DNA of 34,572 nucleotides, taken from NCBI GenBank assembly GCA_040754395.1, contig JBFMCL010000030.1, forward strand, positions 1 to 34,572. The letters run 5' to 3'. This DNA is from Nitrospirota bacterium. Lineage in GTDB: Bacteria; Nitrospirota; Thermodesulfovibrionia; Thermodesulfovibrionales; SM23-35. Below are positions 25,596 to 33,586 of this stretch, piece by piece. Position 1 is the stretch's first letter; each line of letters begins with the position of its first letter. The position numbers were made by a program, and so were the translations under genes. Below the pieces are notes generated by a model. The model was given only the letters and a program-made list of their open reading frames with translations. It was not told the DNA's origin and searched no databases.

Positions 25596-25604
25596 ATAAT
25601 AGCA
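25596..25604 (-). promoter_or_regulatory. Extended -10 promoter of the fabF-like gene
   Basis: On the minus strand TGCTATTAT is an extended -10 element that ends seven bases before the ATG at 25588. The transcript would then begin at, or within a base or two of, the start codon. Confidence 0.4.
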
Positions 25605-25631
25605 CAGGGGAGACGCCTTCAATCCGCGGTT

Positions 25632-25660
25632 TTGCCCTCGCAGTACTCATATGTTATGAT
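25632..25660 (+). promoter_or_regulatory. Predicted promoter of the rodZ-like gene
   Basis: TTGCCC at 25632-25637, a 17-base spacer and TATGAT at 25655-25660 fit a vegetative promoter. The AGGAGG ribosome site follows at 25681-25686. Confidence 0.5.
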
Positions 25661-25690
25661 TATTAGTATCCTATGCGGGCAGGAGGATGA

Positions 25691-26482
25691 TTGGTCGGGG
25701 AGATACTCAAGAAACGACGGGAAGAACTGGGGCATGATCTTAGGGACATCTCCAATATCCTGAAAATCAAGCATGATTACCTGAAGGCAATCGAGGAAGG
25801 TTCGTTCGAGAAACTTCCTGAGCCTGTATATATAAAAGGCTATATCCGGAAATACTCAGAACACCTTAAGATAGATCCTGAAACCACTCTTCATGCGTAT
25901 AATCAGCAGGTATCTTCAACAGAAAAGAGAGAAGTCCCGGATCATCCGGTTACGCTGCAAAAACGTTTCAAGCTCAGGTATGTGGTAATCCCCGCTATTT
26001 TTGCCGTTGTTGTCGCAGTTTCTCTCTCTGTCATTTCCTCATTCACTTCAAAAGAACCGGCAGATACGCGCAATATTCCGGAATCCCAAAAGCAGCTTTC
26101 TTTGCCGGCTGAACCAGCGCAAAATACCCATGATACTGTTCCGCAAAGCCAGCCATCCCCTGAACCACCTCAGGTTCCCGCAAACACAGTCATTCCCGGA
26201 CCAGAAACAGCCGGAAAAACCCTTCCTGCTGACCATACGCCGCATACTCTGGAGGTAAAGGCAACCGATATTACCTGGTTCTCTGTCAGGATAGATGAAA
26301 AAAATCCCAGAGAGATTACGATAACTCCCGGTGAAACTCTGAAATTTCACGCGGAGAAAGTCTTTTCGCTTACAATCGGAAATGCGGGCGGAGTGAAACT
26401 GATTTTTGACGGCAAAGAGGTCAGGAAACTTGGAGAAAAAGGGGAAGTTGTGAAAATCACTCTGCCTGAATCCCGGTTGTAA
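25691..26482 (+). CDS. RodZ-like protein: HTH_25, one membrane segment, DUF4115
   Basis: The protein has 263 residues and starts with TTG, four bases after AGGAGG; an ATG at 25687 is out of frame. Residues 1-70 form a RodZ-type helix-turn-helix (LKKRREELGHDLRDIS, then YIKGYIRKYSEHL). One transmembrane segment spans about 97-115. A Pro/Gln-rich linker (about 120-170) leads to a DUF4115 domain (about 172-263) with ITWFSVRID and KLIFDGKEV. RodZ connects MreB to the cell-wall elongation machinery in E. coli. No mreB or rod gene is adjacent, and many phyla carry such proteins with unproven roles, so I leave the symbol empty. Confidence 0.88.
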   Translation: MVGEILKKRREELGHDLRDISNILKIKHDYLKAIEEGSFEKLPEPVYIKGYIRKYSEHLKIDPETTLHAYNQQVSSTEKREVPDHPVTLQKRFKLRYVVIPAIFAVVVAVSLSVISSFTSKEPADTRNIPESQKQLSLPAEPAQNTHDTVPQSQPSPEPPQVPANTVIPGPETAGKTLPADHTPHTLEVKATDITWFSVRIDEKNPREITITPGETLKFHAEKVFSLTIGNAGGVKLIFDGKEVRKLGEKGEVVKITLPESRL

Positions 26483-26510
26483 AGAGGAGGTTCTGAACTA
26501 TCACAGCGCA

Positions 26511-26540
26511 TTGACTCTTGTCATGCAGGCCCAATATAGT
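26511..26540 (+). promoter_or_regulatory. Predicted promoter of the PilZ-DnaJ fusion gene
   Basis: TTGACT at 26511-26516, an 18-base spacer and TATAGT at 26535-26540. The start of transcription is expected at about 26547, which is the A of the ATG, so the mRNA may be leaderless; no ribosome site is present. Confidence 0.45.
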
Positions 26541-26546
26541 TAGCTG

Positions 26547-28241
26547 ATGCAGCCAAAGAAAGACAAAAGAAGATTCACACGATACAAACACAAAACAGAC
26601 TTTTACCTTTCCTATAAAAATACCTCAATAAAAGCCTGGATTACCGATTACTCCCTGCAGGGCATCGGGTTCCTGATTGATGCTCCGCCATCAACTCCTC
26701 TTGAGACAGACGTACATTTTCATATTCATATACTTCAAGCCGATGGGGAAGGCAAAATAATATGGTCTGAGACAACCGATTCCCAGATCAGGGGAGGAAT
26801 CGAGATAAAAGAAATCCGCGGGTCTCTCAGGCACTATCCGCTGGCTGATATACTTATCGATCTGCAGAGAAGCCTGAAAACAGGGGCCCTCGACATCCGG
26901 AGCGGCCCGTTTATCAGAAGAATCTATATCAGAAACGGCGCGCTGGTTTTTGCAACTTCCAATAAGGAAGAAGACCGTTTTGTCGAAGTTCTTCTCAGGA
27001 CAGGGAAGATAACCAGCGATCAATATTATCAGATAACCGACCGTGCGCAAAAAAAGGGGAAAAGTCACAGTGAGATCCTTATTGAACTCGGATATCTCTC
27101 TTCTCAGGACATCATCCAGGCAATACAGTATCAGGTCGAGACGATAATCCTGAGCCTTTTTCAGCTGGAAGACGGAGCGGTTACTTTCGTTGAAGGCCCG
27201 ATGGTGTCCGAAAAGGCCGTGAAACTCAGGCTGAACGCAGCAGATATCATATTCCGGGGGATAAAAACAATAAAAAACCCCCAGCACATCGAAAACGTTA
27301 TGCCTCCGGCAGATACCATACCGGTAAGTTCCATCGAAAAGTCAGCTCTGCAGGAGGACATTGTTCTCGAAAAACCGGACAGGGATATTTTGGAATTAAT
27401 CGACGGGAAACGAACAATAAAAGAAATACTGTCGGCATCGCCAACAGACGCCTTCAGGACGATCAAAACCCTGTATGCCCTTCTCAGTCTTCAGATAGTC
27501 GAAATGACCGAGACAGAACCCCCCGTAGAGGAAAAACCGCATGACGATACGGTAACTGAACCGGAACTTGTGGATGACCCCGATTTCGTAAAAAGAGTCG
27601 AAGAGCTGTACGGCAAAATAGACTCCTCCGACTATTACAGTATTCTCGGGGTCGAAAAATGGGCCACGCTGGAACAGATAAAAAAAGCGTATCATAAGGC
27701 CGCCAGAGAATTCCATCCCGACAGACATTCCGGATCGTCGTCTTCTGCATTAAGAATGAAACTGAACACGACCTTTTCCCGTCTTACGGACATATACAAA
27801 ATTCTGTCCGATTCCAAACTGCGAATGGAATATGACCAGCGCCTGACACAGGGACCGGACACAATGCGGACAGACAACATCGCCATGGCAAGAGCAGCTT
27901 ACAGAGAAGGGAAGGAGGCATTTCACAGGGGAATGTATGCCGAGGCAAAAGAACTGTTTGGACGGGCTGTGTATCTTGACAGTTCGGTACCCAACTACCA
28001 TTACTACCTGGGACTTATATATCAAAAAGAGAAAAGGTTCCATGAGGCAGGGAAGATCATGACCGAGGCACTGAAACTCGACCCGAATAATTCTGAATAT
28101 CTTGCTGAACTCGGCTATCTGTACATCCACCTGGGATTTCCGCTGAGGGCAAAGTCTGCCTTCGAAAAGGCGATAAGAAATGACCCCCGCAATAAAAAGG
28201 CTCTCGAGGGACTGCAGAAAGTAAAAGCTGTTGCCGATTGA
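26547..28241 (+). CDS. PilZ-DUF4388-DnaJ-TPR multidomain protein
   Basis: The protein has 564 residues. An N-terminal PilZ domain (about 7-95) shows KRRFTRYKH and DYSLQGIGF, equivalents of the RxxxR and D/NxSxxG cyclic-di-GMP contacts. A DUF4388 domain (about 92-215) begins GSLRHYPLADILIDL. A linker leads to a J domain (about 352-420) with YYSILGVEKWATLEQIKKAY and the HPD motif at about 389-391. TPR repeats occupy about 440-560. The HPD motif predicts stimulation of DnaK. The combination suggests a cyclic-di-GMP-responsive co-chaperone or scaffold, possibly for motility; that is inference. No signal peptide is present. Confidence 0.92.
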   Translation: MQPKKDKRRFTRYKHKTDFYLSYKNTSIKAWITDYSLQGIGFLIDAPPSTPLETDVHFHIHILQADGEGKIIWSETTDSQIRGGIEIKEIRGSLRHYPLADILIDLQRSLKTGALDIRSGPFIRRIYIRNGALVFATSNKEEDRFVEVLLRTGKITSDQYYQITDRAQKKGKSHSEILIELGYLSSQDIIQAIQYQVETIILSLFQLEDGAVTFVEGPMVSEKAVKLRLNAADIIFRGIKTIKNPQHIENVMPPADTIPVSSIEKSALQEDIVLEKPDRDILELIDGKRTIKEILSASPTDAFRTIKTLYALLSLQIVEMTETEPPVEEKPHDDTVTEPELVDDPDFVKRVEELYGKIDSSDYYSILGVEKWATLEQIKKAYHKAAREFHPDRHSGSSSSALRMKLNTTFSRLTDIYKILSDSKLRMEYDQRLTQGPDTMRTDNIAMARAAYREGKEAFHRGMYAEAKELFGRAVYLDSSVPNYHYYLGLIYQKEKRFHEAGKIMTEALKLDPNNSEYLAELGYLYIHLGFPLRAKSAFEKAIRNDPRNKKALEGLQKVKAVAD

Positions 28242-28287
28242 GTCCTGAATAGTAAATAATACTGGAGAGAAAGCAGGCAAGTGAAAT

Positions 28288-29055
28288 ATGATCAGAAGTA
28301 CTTTCAGCATATTAAACGGTATCGGCGAAAGGCTTGAAAAAAAACTGTGGCGCTCGGGCATACTTACCTGGGGAGATTTTATCAATTCCCCCCGGATAGA
28401 CTTCCTGAATCCGCTCAAGAAGAATCTCTATGATTCACGTCTGTCCGAAGCCCTTACCGAACTCGCGAATGCAAATGCGGAATATTTTGCAGCTTCCGTC
28501 AAAAGAAGGGAACACTGGAGACTTTTCGAAAAATTCAGGGGAGACGCCGTCTGTCTAGATATAGAAACGAACGGCCTGATGCCCGGAAGCGGCGGGTATG
28601 TGACCATGGTCGGCATGTTCGACGGATTCGATTACAAATGTTTTCTTAAAGATGAAAACCTCTCCCCCGGGATCCTGAGAAAAGAACTCTCCGGTTACAA
28701 GTATCTGATTACATTCTATGGCGCAGGATTTGATATCCCTTTCCTCATGAGGTCGATGCCGGGATTGAAGTTCAACATTCCGCACTTTGACATCTGCTTC
28801 GGAGCCCGAAAAATCGGATTCAGGGGAGGCCTGAAGAAACTCGAAATAGAACTGGGCATTTTCAGAGACGATAGCGTCAGAGATATGGATGGATATGATG
28901 CGGTAAAACTCTGGGAGCAAAGTCAGAGAGGAAGCCGGGAAGCGCTCGATCTGCTCAGAACCTACAACAGGGAAGATACCGTTAATCTCTGCAAAATAGC
29001 CGATATCGTGTATCACAGGATGAGAGCACAAACAGGAATAGAGGAGTACCTCTAA
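28288..29055 (+). CDS. Predicted DEDD-type 3'-5' exonuclease (YprB/RNase_H_2 family)
   Basis: The protein has 255 residues. Acidic catalytic positions are Asp91 and Glu93 in CLDIETNG, Asp149 in FYGAGFDIPF, and Asp230 in YNREDTVNL. The first 35 residues (ILNGIGERLEKKLWRSGILTW) resemble a helix-hairpin-helix DNA-binding start, common in this family. It would trim RNA or DNA 3' ends in the cytosol; the natural substrate is not established. It follows the PilZ-DnaJ gene by 46 bases and precedes the cysteine-rich gene by 12 bases, so the three may be co-transcribed. Confidence 0.86.
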   Translation: MIRSTFSILNGIGERLEKKLWRSGILTWGDFINSPRIDFLNPLKKNLYDSRLSEALTELANANAEYFAASVKRREHWRLFEKFRGDAVCLDIETNGLMPGSGGYVTMVGMFDGFDYKCFLKDENLSPGILRKELSGYKYLITFYGAGFDIPFLMRSMPGLKFNIPHFDICFGARKIGFRGGLKKLEIELGIFRDDSVRDMDGYDAVKLWEQSQRGSREALDLLRTYNREDTVNLCKIADIVYHRMRAQTGIEEYL

Positions 29056-29067
29056 ATAAACCGGCCT

Positions 29068-29601
29068 ATGTACAGCATCCTGCGCAGCATCTCCCTTGCA
29101 CATATCCTTAAAGAGAGATATGCACAGGTATTGCTTAAACGCGGGGTTCTCCCCCTTCTCGAAAATCTCGACAGATGTATCGAAGCCTCGCAGAATAGCA
29201 TGATTTCAGCAGGTGTTGTTACGGAGTGTGCTGATTGTGCGCAGAACGAGGAAGGGACCTGCTGCGGACTAAGAACGGGAAACAAGTACGACAGCCTGAT
29301 TCTTCTGGTAAATCTTCTGCTGGGCAGGTCACTTCCAGAAAAAGCGCAATTCCCAGACCGTTGTTATTTTCTCACGGATAAAGGATGTGCCCTGAGAGCC
29401 CGCCACGTCATCTGCGTGAATTTCGTTTGCCAGCGCCTCAGAAACAGCATACCCATCGCTGCACTCATACGCCTTCAGGCAATTGCCGGCGAGGAGATTC
29501 ACACGCTCTTTCTCCTCGAGGAAAACATCAAAAAAATAATAGGTCATGAAATAGCAGCCATAAAAAAACAGGAACGACATGTTTTGCAGATTCGTATTTA
29601 G
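29068..29601 (+). CDS. Cysteine-rich protein of unknown function, possible metal or Fe-S binder
   Basis: The protein has 177 residues. Eight cysteines sit in a patterned middle section: Cys54, 57, 65 and 66 (CADCAQNEEGTCC), then 99, 107, 116 and 121 (DRCYFLTDKGC, VICVNFVC). The arrangement recalls YkgJ/CxxCxxCC-like putative metal-binding proteins, but the spacing differs and I cannot assign a family. The flanks are helical. No signal peptide or membrane span is evident. It lies 12 bases after the exonuclease gene and overlaps the start of the CAP gene by 23 bases. Confidence 0.75.
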   Translation: MYSILRSISLAHILKERYAQVLLKRGVLPLLENLDRCIEASQNSMISAGVVTECADCAQNEEGTCCGLRTGNKYDSLILLVNLLLGRSLPEKAQFPDRCYFLTDKGCALRARHVICVNFVCQRLRNSIPIAALIRLQAIAGEEIHTLFLLEENIKKIIGHEIAAIKKQERHVLQIRI

Positions 29602-30016
29602 TGCTTTTTTGGTCCTGATCTGCGCATCAGCGTTTGCACACGCTTCCGGCCCGGACAGCAAGACCCTTTCCTCCTCATACGAAGACGCCCTTCTGCATGC
29701 CATTAATCTGTACAGGGTCGACAAAGGATTGTCCCCCCTGTCGCCAGATACCACTCTGTACACGCTGGCAAAAAACCATAGCCGGTATATGACACAAAAA
29801 AATGCGCTCAGCCACGACTATTTTCAGGAGAGATTCAACCAGTGCCGCCGTTCTCACTGTGTCGAAAATACCGGATGGAACTATGCATCTCCGGAAGCAC
29901 AAATGGTCGCATGGAAAAGTTCCGTCGGGCATAACGCAAACCTTCTCAGCACAAAAATAAAAAATGCAGGGATTGCAAAAGTCGGTTCTTTTGTCACATT
30001 CTTCGCCTGTGACTGA
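29579..30016 (+). CDS. Secreted CAP/SCP-domain protein
   Basis: The protein has 145 residues. A signal peptide (about 1-22) ends near AFAHASG. The CAP domain follows: INLYRVDKGLSPLSPDTTL, KNHSRYM, then SHDYFQERF, ENTGWN and WKSSVGHNANLLS. These include the His/Glu/Glu/His-type pocket residues of the family. The end IAKVGSFVTFFACD is complete though short. Bacterial CAP proteins are exported and poorly understood. The ORF begins inside the preceding gene, which implies coupled translation. Confidence 0.86.
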   Translation: MFCRFVFSAFLVLICASAFAHASGPDSKTLSSSYEDALLHAINLYRVDKGLSPLSPDTTLYTLAKNHSRYMTQKNALSHDYFQERFNQCRRSHCVENTGWNYASPEAQMVAWKSSVGHNANLLSTKIKNAGIAKVGSFVTFFACD

Positions 30017-30030
30017 GCAAAGGCTTTCTG

Positions 30031-30477
30031 TTACGTGTCTTTTTTCTTTGCGGCATCTGACAGAAAGACAATGCAGTCATCACACATCTTCCCGGAGTCC
30101 CTCCTGCAAATCATCCTGTTCAGTTCCCAGCAGGGTTTTGTTTTATCTATATACGCAGAACACTTCTGTCTTTTTTCCTTGGGGCACTCCGTCATTTCCC
30201 AGCACGGAAGATAGTTGAGAAGTTTTTTTATCCCTTCAATACTTATTTTTTTGTTATGTATCAGATCTCTGAGGCATTGAAGCCACTTGATGTCGTTTTC
30301 TGAGTAAAACCTGTTTTTGTTTCTTCTGGCGGGTTTTATAAGTTCATGTTTTTCGTAAAGGCGTATTGTCTGCTCAGCGGTGCCGATCAGCTCTGCAACA
30401 ACCCCGATTGAGTAAAGGGGCATACTCTTTTTATCTTCCCAGAAAATCTTCTTTTCAGTTTTTCTCTGTTTCACCAT
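30031..30477 (-). CDS. MerR-family regulator with C-terminal cysteine cluster
   Basis: The frame encodes 148 residues; the start at 30423 (MPLYSIGVVAEL, 130 residues) is the more usual MerR beginning and has a GGAAGA site. The MerR helix-turn-helix is IGVVAELIGTAEQTIRLYEKHEL. After about residue 90 come seven cysteines (92, 98, 106, 116, 124, 132, 135) in two CW units, PCWEMTECP and PCWELNRMIC, ending CDDCIVF. CW-type repeats of this kind bind metal or Fe-S clusters in sensory proteins. It would respond to redox, oxygen or a metal. It converges on the CAP gene with 14 bases between the stops. Confidence 0.88.
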   Translation of the reverse strand: MVKQRKTEKKIFWEDKKSMPLYSIGVVAELIGTAEQTIRLYEKHELIKPARRNKNRFYSENDIKWLQCLRDLIHNKKISIEGIKKLLNYLPCWEMTECPKEKRQKCSAYIDKTKPCWELNRMICRRDSGKMCDDCIVFLSDAAKKKDT

Positions 30478-30565
30478 CTACCAGCCAGCCTGAACGGATA
30501 TCCAAAGAAGACACATTTCGGAGTATCTCGAAAAGATCCGGGATACTGCTTCTCACCCGAATCAC
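30455..30565 (-). CDS. Possible 36-residue leader ORF overlapping the MerR start
   Basis: A GTG-initiated frame (VIRVRSSIPDLFEILRNVSS...) lies just after GGAGG and ends with TGA inside the annotated start of the MerR gene, in another frame. It might couple translation of the regulator or be chance. The ribosome site is too close to the first GTG and rather far from the second. Confidence 0.25.
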   Translation of the reverse strand: MIRVRSSIPDLFEILRNVSSLDIRSGWLVDGETEKN

Positions 30566-30973
30566 CTTCCTCCCAGTTTGACGGAACACTGCCTTCTCTA
30601 TCTCCTGTTAAGGATAGCACAAAAACACAATATATCAAATTAGAATTATTAATTTACTTATTAAATATAGCTTTAGTTAATATTAATGTCAAGATATTCC
30701 TGATAATTTTGCATGACAGGTTCCTGAAGCAGCAAAAAAACCCCCGAAAACGACAGGCGATGCAGTGCTGATTTGAAATCCTGCGATCCTATTGGGGTGA
30801 TAACTGACAGCGAAGGTTCTTAATCCTTACTTGGCAATAAAGAGGGGTGATAAATTATGGTGCCCTGCTTATTTAAGAGCATAACATCTTCAAATCAGAG
30901 TCAAGAGCCGTTGGTCACTCTTTCCGTCAGCGGCATTCTGCCGGTACCAAACCGTAGCCTACGCGGTGGGCAT
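30566..30973. other. Intergenic region, no gene supported
   Basis: The part at about 30610-30690 is extremely AT-rich and suits the MerR promoter. The rest contains two similar GGGGTGATAA boxes (30794-30803 and 30844-30853). The open plus-strand frame at 30857-31255 is opposite the DUF2934 gene and has no family features. Confidence 0.5.
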
Positions 30974-31141
30974 TTACTTCCCGGAGGCAGAGGAACCGGC
31001 ATCTTTGTTTTCCTTCTCCTTATACCGCTCCATTACTATACGCTCAGCCTCAAGCCAGTTGTCGAGGTCGCGTCCCTCGATCTTTCCGCTCTTCTCATAA
31101 AGCTCACGAGCTATTCTGGCTATCTCGTCATACCATTTCAT
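30974..31141 (-). CDS. DUF2934 family small protein
   Basis: This 55-residue gene has the DUF2934 signature nearly throughout: EIARIARELYEKSGKIEGRD, then DLDNWLEAERIVMERY, and a Gly/Ser/Lys tail. A GGAGGGC ribosome site lies about eight bases before the ATG at 31141. DUF2934 proteins are small and common in soil and sediment bacteria, with no known function; they form a helix pair rich in charged residues. A longer plus-strand frame on the opposite strand is a shadow. Confidence 0.82.
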   Translation of the reverse strand: MKWYDEIARIARELYEKSGKIEGRDLDNWLEAERIVMERYKEKENKDAGSSASGK

Positions 31142-31366
31142 CGTGTCGTGCCCTCCGTTTTACAATCATTTGCATACCCCATAGAGCTCCGGACCTTCGG
31201 ATCGCACCCCGTAACAGCTGCAGGTACCGGTCCTGCTGATTCAGAACCCCGGTGAATGCATTTCAAAACAGATTTTCCTGACAATCCAGATAATTATAGC
31301 AATTAACGCTCACGAAAGAAACCGATCAGGCGTCTTCTGCAGCATACTCTTTCCGCCGCATTCTGT

Positions 31367-33013
31367 TTAGCGTATATAGAGATGCAAAAGATGATATTTC
31401 CCATCAATGATGTTGGGAACATCCCTGAGTTTCTGCCCTTTCCACTGTGATTCACTCCAGATAAAAGGTCGTCCTTTGACATGAGGTGAACCATACTTCA
31501 TCCAGAAACTGGGGTATGGCGAATTGAGATCGAATATCCCTTCAAGGTCTTTCGCGTATGAAGCCATATTCGCGGAAAACACCTTGGCATCAATCGAGCC
31601 GTCGGGCACGGTCTTCGGGGTGGGAGTCAACCCGTAGCCAAGATCCCACCTCCCGTAAATTGAAAGCGGATTGTCCGGATCGGTATAGGTAATAAGCGCC
31701 TTTGCGCTTTCAATATCGTTCAGATTGCTGATCGCCTTAAGGAACTGATACCTGCGTGCAGGACGGGTATCGATTGCATGTAAATCGTCCCTGATCTGGT
31801 AGGATACCGGATAATTGATGCCGAGGATATACTCTGCAGTGATCAGTTCCGGGTCATATCCTTTATACAGGGCATCCGGCTTTGTGATGACATCGTATCC
31901 GTTCTGGCCGTTCGGCTTGAAAAACACGAAACTCTTGTACGACATTTCTACCAGGCCTATCTCACGGGTCTTCACATCGACTATCATGTACCCGTTCATA
32001 TAGGTGCCCGAAGGTTCGAGCGAGAGATAATCGAAAAACTCATCGAGGGACCCGGAGAACTGCTCCGCGAGGGACGACCTCCATACCATCCAGAGCGCGT
32101 CTTTCTTTGGCTGACTGTAGGTGGCATGATGGGTAGTTTCGTTGAACATTATGCCCCTGTTGTTATAACCAAAATCGGTAAGAGACGAAATCAGGCCGGG
32201 AGACAAGGTGTTGAAAGTCACAAACGTATCATTGATAGAGAGATTCATTGCCATGCTCTGCGCAAGAAATCCGTACCAGGAGTTATGGGCAATATAAATA
32301 TCGTCCGCCGTTTTCTTCACAAAGGCCGAACACTTCGGCAGGCGCAAGGGGGTCGGTGCGTCAACAAGAGAAGCGATTACATCCATCAAATCGGCGCTGC
32401 CGTTAATAAAATATATGTCCATAAATGTAAGATCCGGAGTCTCGTATCCGAGCAGAAGTTCGGAAGGGCTGAAATAGCCCACATCAGGAAGCCATTCTCC
32501 GCTGAAATCAAGCGTTGCAGGAGTTTCAAGCAGTGTCCCGTGGTAGATGCCCAGCATTCTGAAAAGAAGCCGTTTCAGATTCTGCGCGGTTACAGGGTTC
32601 GGCTGTTTCCTTATATACTCAATAGTGTAGGCATAATTATCTTTCAATACTCCCAAAGCGGTCGAAAGCTCCCCCTGTGTGGGAGGTATCTGTGCAGGAA
32701 AAGCGTGAGAAGGGTCTGTAAGGTATGCAACATCCCAGTAGTTGTCTCGTGCCGAGACAATAAGGTTCCGCTGGAGCTTTCCCTGGATAAAGCCGGCATC
32801 ATACTCTGCCTTAAGGGCATTCTCGTGCTTTGAGACAATAGTCACGTTATATATGTTGTCCACGAGCTTCATGGCACCCTGCGCATTCGGTCCCAGGCTG
32901 AAAGTGTTTATTTTATTCTCTTTCCCGGAACTTCCTGACCCACCGCAGCCGACGATAAAAAAAATCGCGGAGATAAGAAATACGATACAAAGAACTTTTT
33001 GGCATGATTTCAT
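31367..33013 (-). CDS. Lipoprotein of the phospholipase B-like / Ntn-hydrolase family
   Basis: I chose the ATG at 33013 (548 residues), nine bases after AAAGGA; it creates a typical lipoprotein signal with lipobox FIVGC (Cys23). The mature part resembles phospholipase B-like (PLBD/p76) proteins: LPKCSAFVKKTADDIYIAHN with Cys228 as the likely N-terminal nucleophile after self-cleavage, then SWYGF, the block EPSGTYMNGYMIVD, and YISYP-like Tyr/Pro-rich ends. Characterised homologues are lysosomal amidase or phospholipase enzymes of eukaryotes. Bacterial members are few. The substrate here is unknown; an outer-membrane or periplasmic amidase is inferred. Upstream is tRNA-Leu, 167 bases away. Confidence 0.8.
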   Translation of the reverse strand: MKSCQKVLCIVFLISAIFFIVGCGGSGSSGKENKINTFSLGPNAQGAMKLVDNIYNVTIVSKHENALKAEYDAGFIQGKLQRNLIVSARDNYWDVAYLTDPSHAFPAQIPPTQGELSTALGVLKDNYAYTIEYIRKQPNPVTAQNLKRLLFRMLGIYHGTLLETPATLDFSGEWLPDVGYFSPSELLLGYETPDLTFMDIYFINGSADLMDVIASLVDAPTPLRLPKCSAFVKKTADDIYIAHNSWYGFLAQSMAMNLSINDTFVTFNTLSPGLISSLTDFGYNNRGIMFNETTHHATYSQPKKDALWMVWRSSLAEQFSGSLDEFFDYLSLEPSGTYMNGYMIVDVKTREIGLVEMSYKSFVFFKPNGQNGYDVITKPDALYKGYDPELITAEYILGINYPVSYQIRDDLHAIDTRPARRYQFLKAISNLNDIESAKALITYTDPDNPLSIYGRWDLGYGLTPTPKTVPDGSIDAKVFSANMASYAKDLEGIFDLNSPYPSFWMKYGSPHVKGRPFIWSESQWKGQKLRDVPNIIDGKYHLLHLYIR

Positions 33014-33179
33014 TGCATACATTCCTTTCGTACTACAAATAATTCTCTCACAGCAAGTATTGCAAAAAGGAGGTGAAGCCTCGATCTTAAAAACACACTT
33101 GTGACGATATCTATAGTTTGTACATCTTTTTTTCATAGCAATCAGGGCAGAGTCAACTGATAGCTTTGCAGACATTTTC

Positions 33180-33264
33180 TGGTGCGAGAGAGGGGAGTTG
33201 AACCCCTACGGTTTTACCCACTGGATCCTAAGTCCAGCGCGTCTGCCAGTTCCGCCACTCTCGC
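33180..33264 (-). tRNA. tRNA-Leu (TAG)
   Basis: On the minus strand GCGAGAG pairs with CTCTCGC, followed by discriminator A and encoded CCA. The anticodon stem CTGGA/TCCAG encloses CTTAGGA, giving anticodon TAG. The long variable arm GTGGGTAAAACCGTA identifies a class II tRNA. The T arm is GGGGTTCAACTCCCC. The length is 85 nt with CCA. Confidence 0.95.
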
Positions 33265-33297
33265 ATAGTTGATTTTATAGGATATTTCGGCATACGG

Positions 33298-33586
33298 TCA
33301 AACATGCCCGACCTCCGCTGTCGTAGAATTGTAGTAGTTTCTATCCAGAACCTCTACGCTTGCCCTCAAACTCTCAGGGTAATGATGGGCATACCTCATA
33401 GTCATATCTTAGACCGGTGAATCAAGAACATGCGGTGGTTGAAGTCAATATGATTCCACTCAAGGTTAAGGATTTCGCCGCGTCTCATGCCCGTATGGAG
33501 CGCCATAATGAGCAACGGCCTAAGCCATGTGGGATTTGTCGCCTTGTCGATTAGAATCTTTTCTTCTTCAAGAGCGTTAAAAAAAT
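33298..33586 (-). pseudogene. Internally deleted tyrosine recombinase (integrase)
   Basis: The minus strand reads FFNALEEEKILIDKATN..., then LIMALHTGMRRGEILNLEW with the first catalytic Arg, and stops (TGA 33404-33402) after HRSKI. Directly afterwards, in a second frame, comes TMRYAHHYPESLRASVEVLD with the catalytic Tyr context, ending at the TGA 33300-33298. The intervening catalytic HxxR box is missing, and the N-terminal half is absent upstream of the hairpin at 33587. The gene is dead. It lies 34 bases from the 5' end of tRNA-Leu. Confidence 0.82.

Noticed and set aside
30857-31255. 132-residue plus-strand frame
   Set aside because: It lies opposite the DUF2934 gene, which has family similarity and a ribosome site. 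The plus frame has neither.
31142-31366. Riboswitch upstream of the DUF2934 gene
   Set aside because: The GC-rich leader has some pairing potential (GGACCGGTACC and neighbours), but it matches no riboswitch core I can recall and the gene has no metabolic role that would suggest one.
33180-33264. tRNA-Leu as the attachment site of the nearby integrase remnant
   Set aside because: The remnant lies on the 5' side of the tRNA, and I found no duplicate of the tRNA 3' end in the window.
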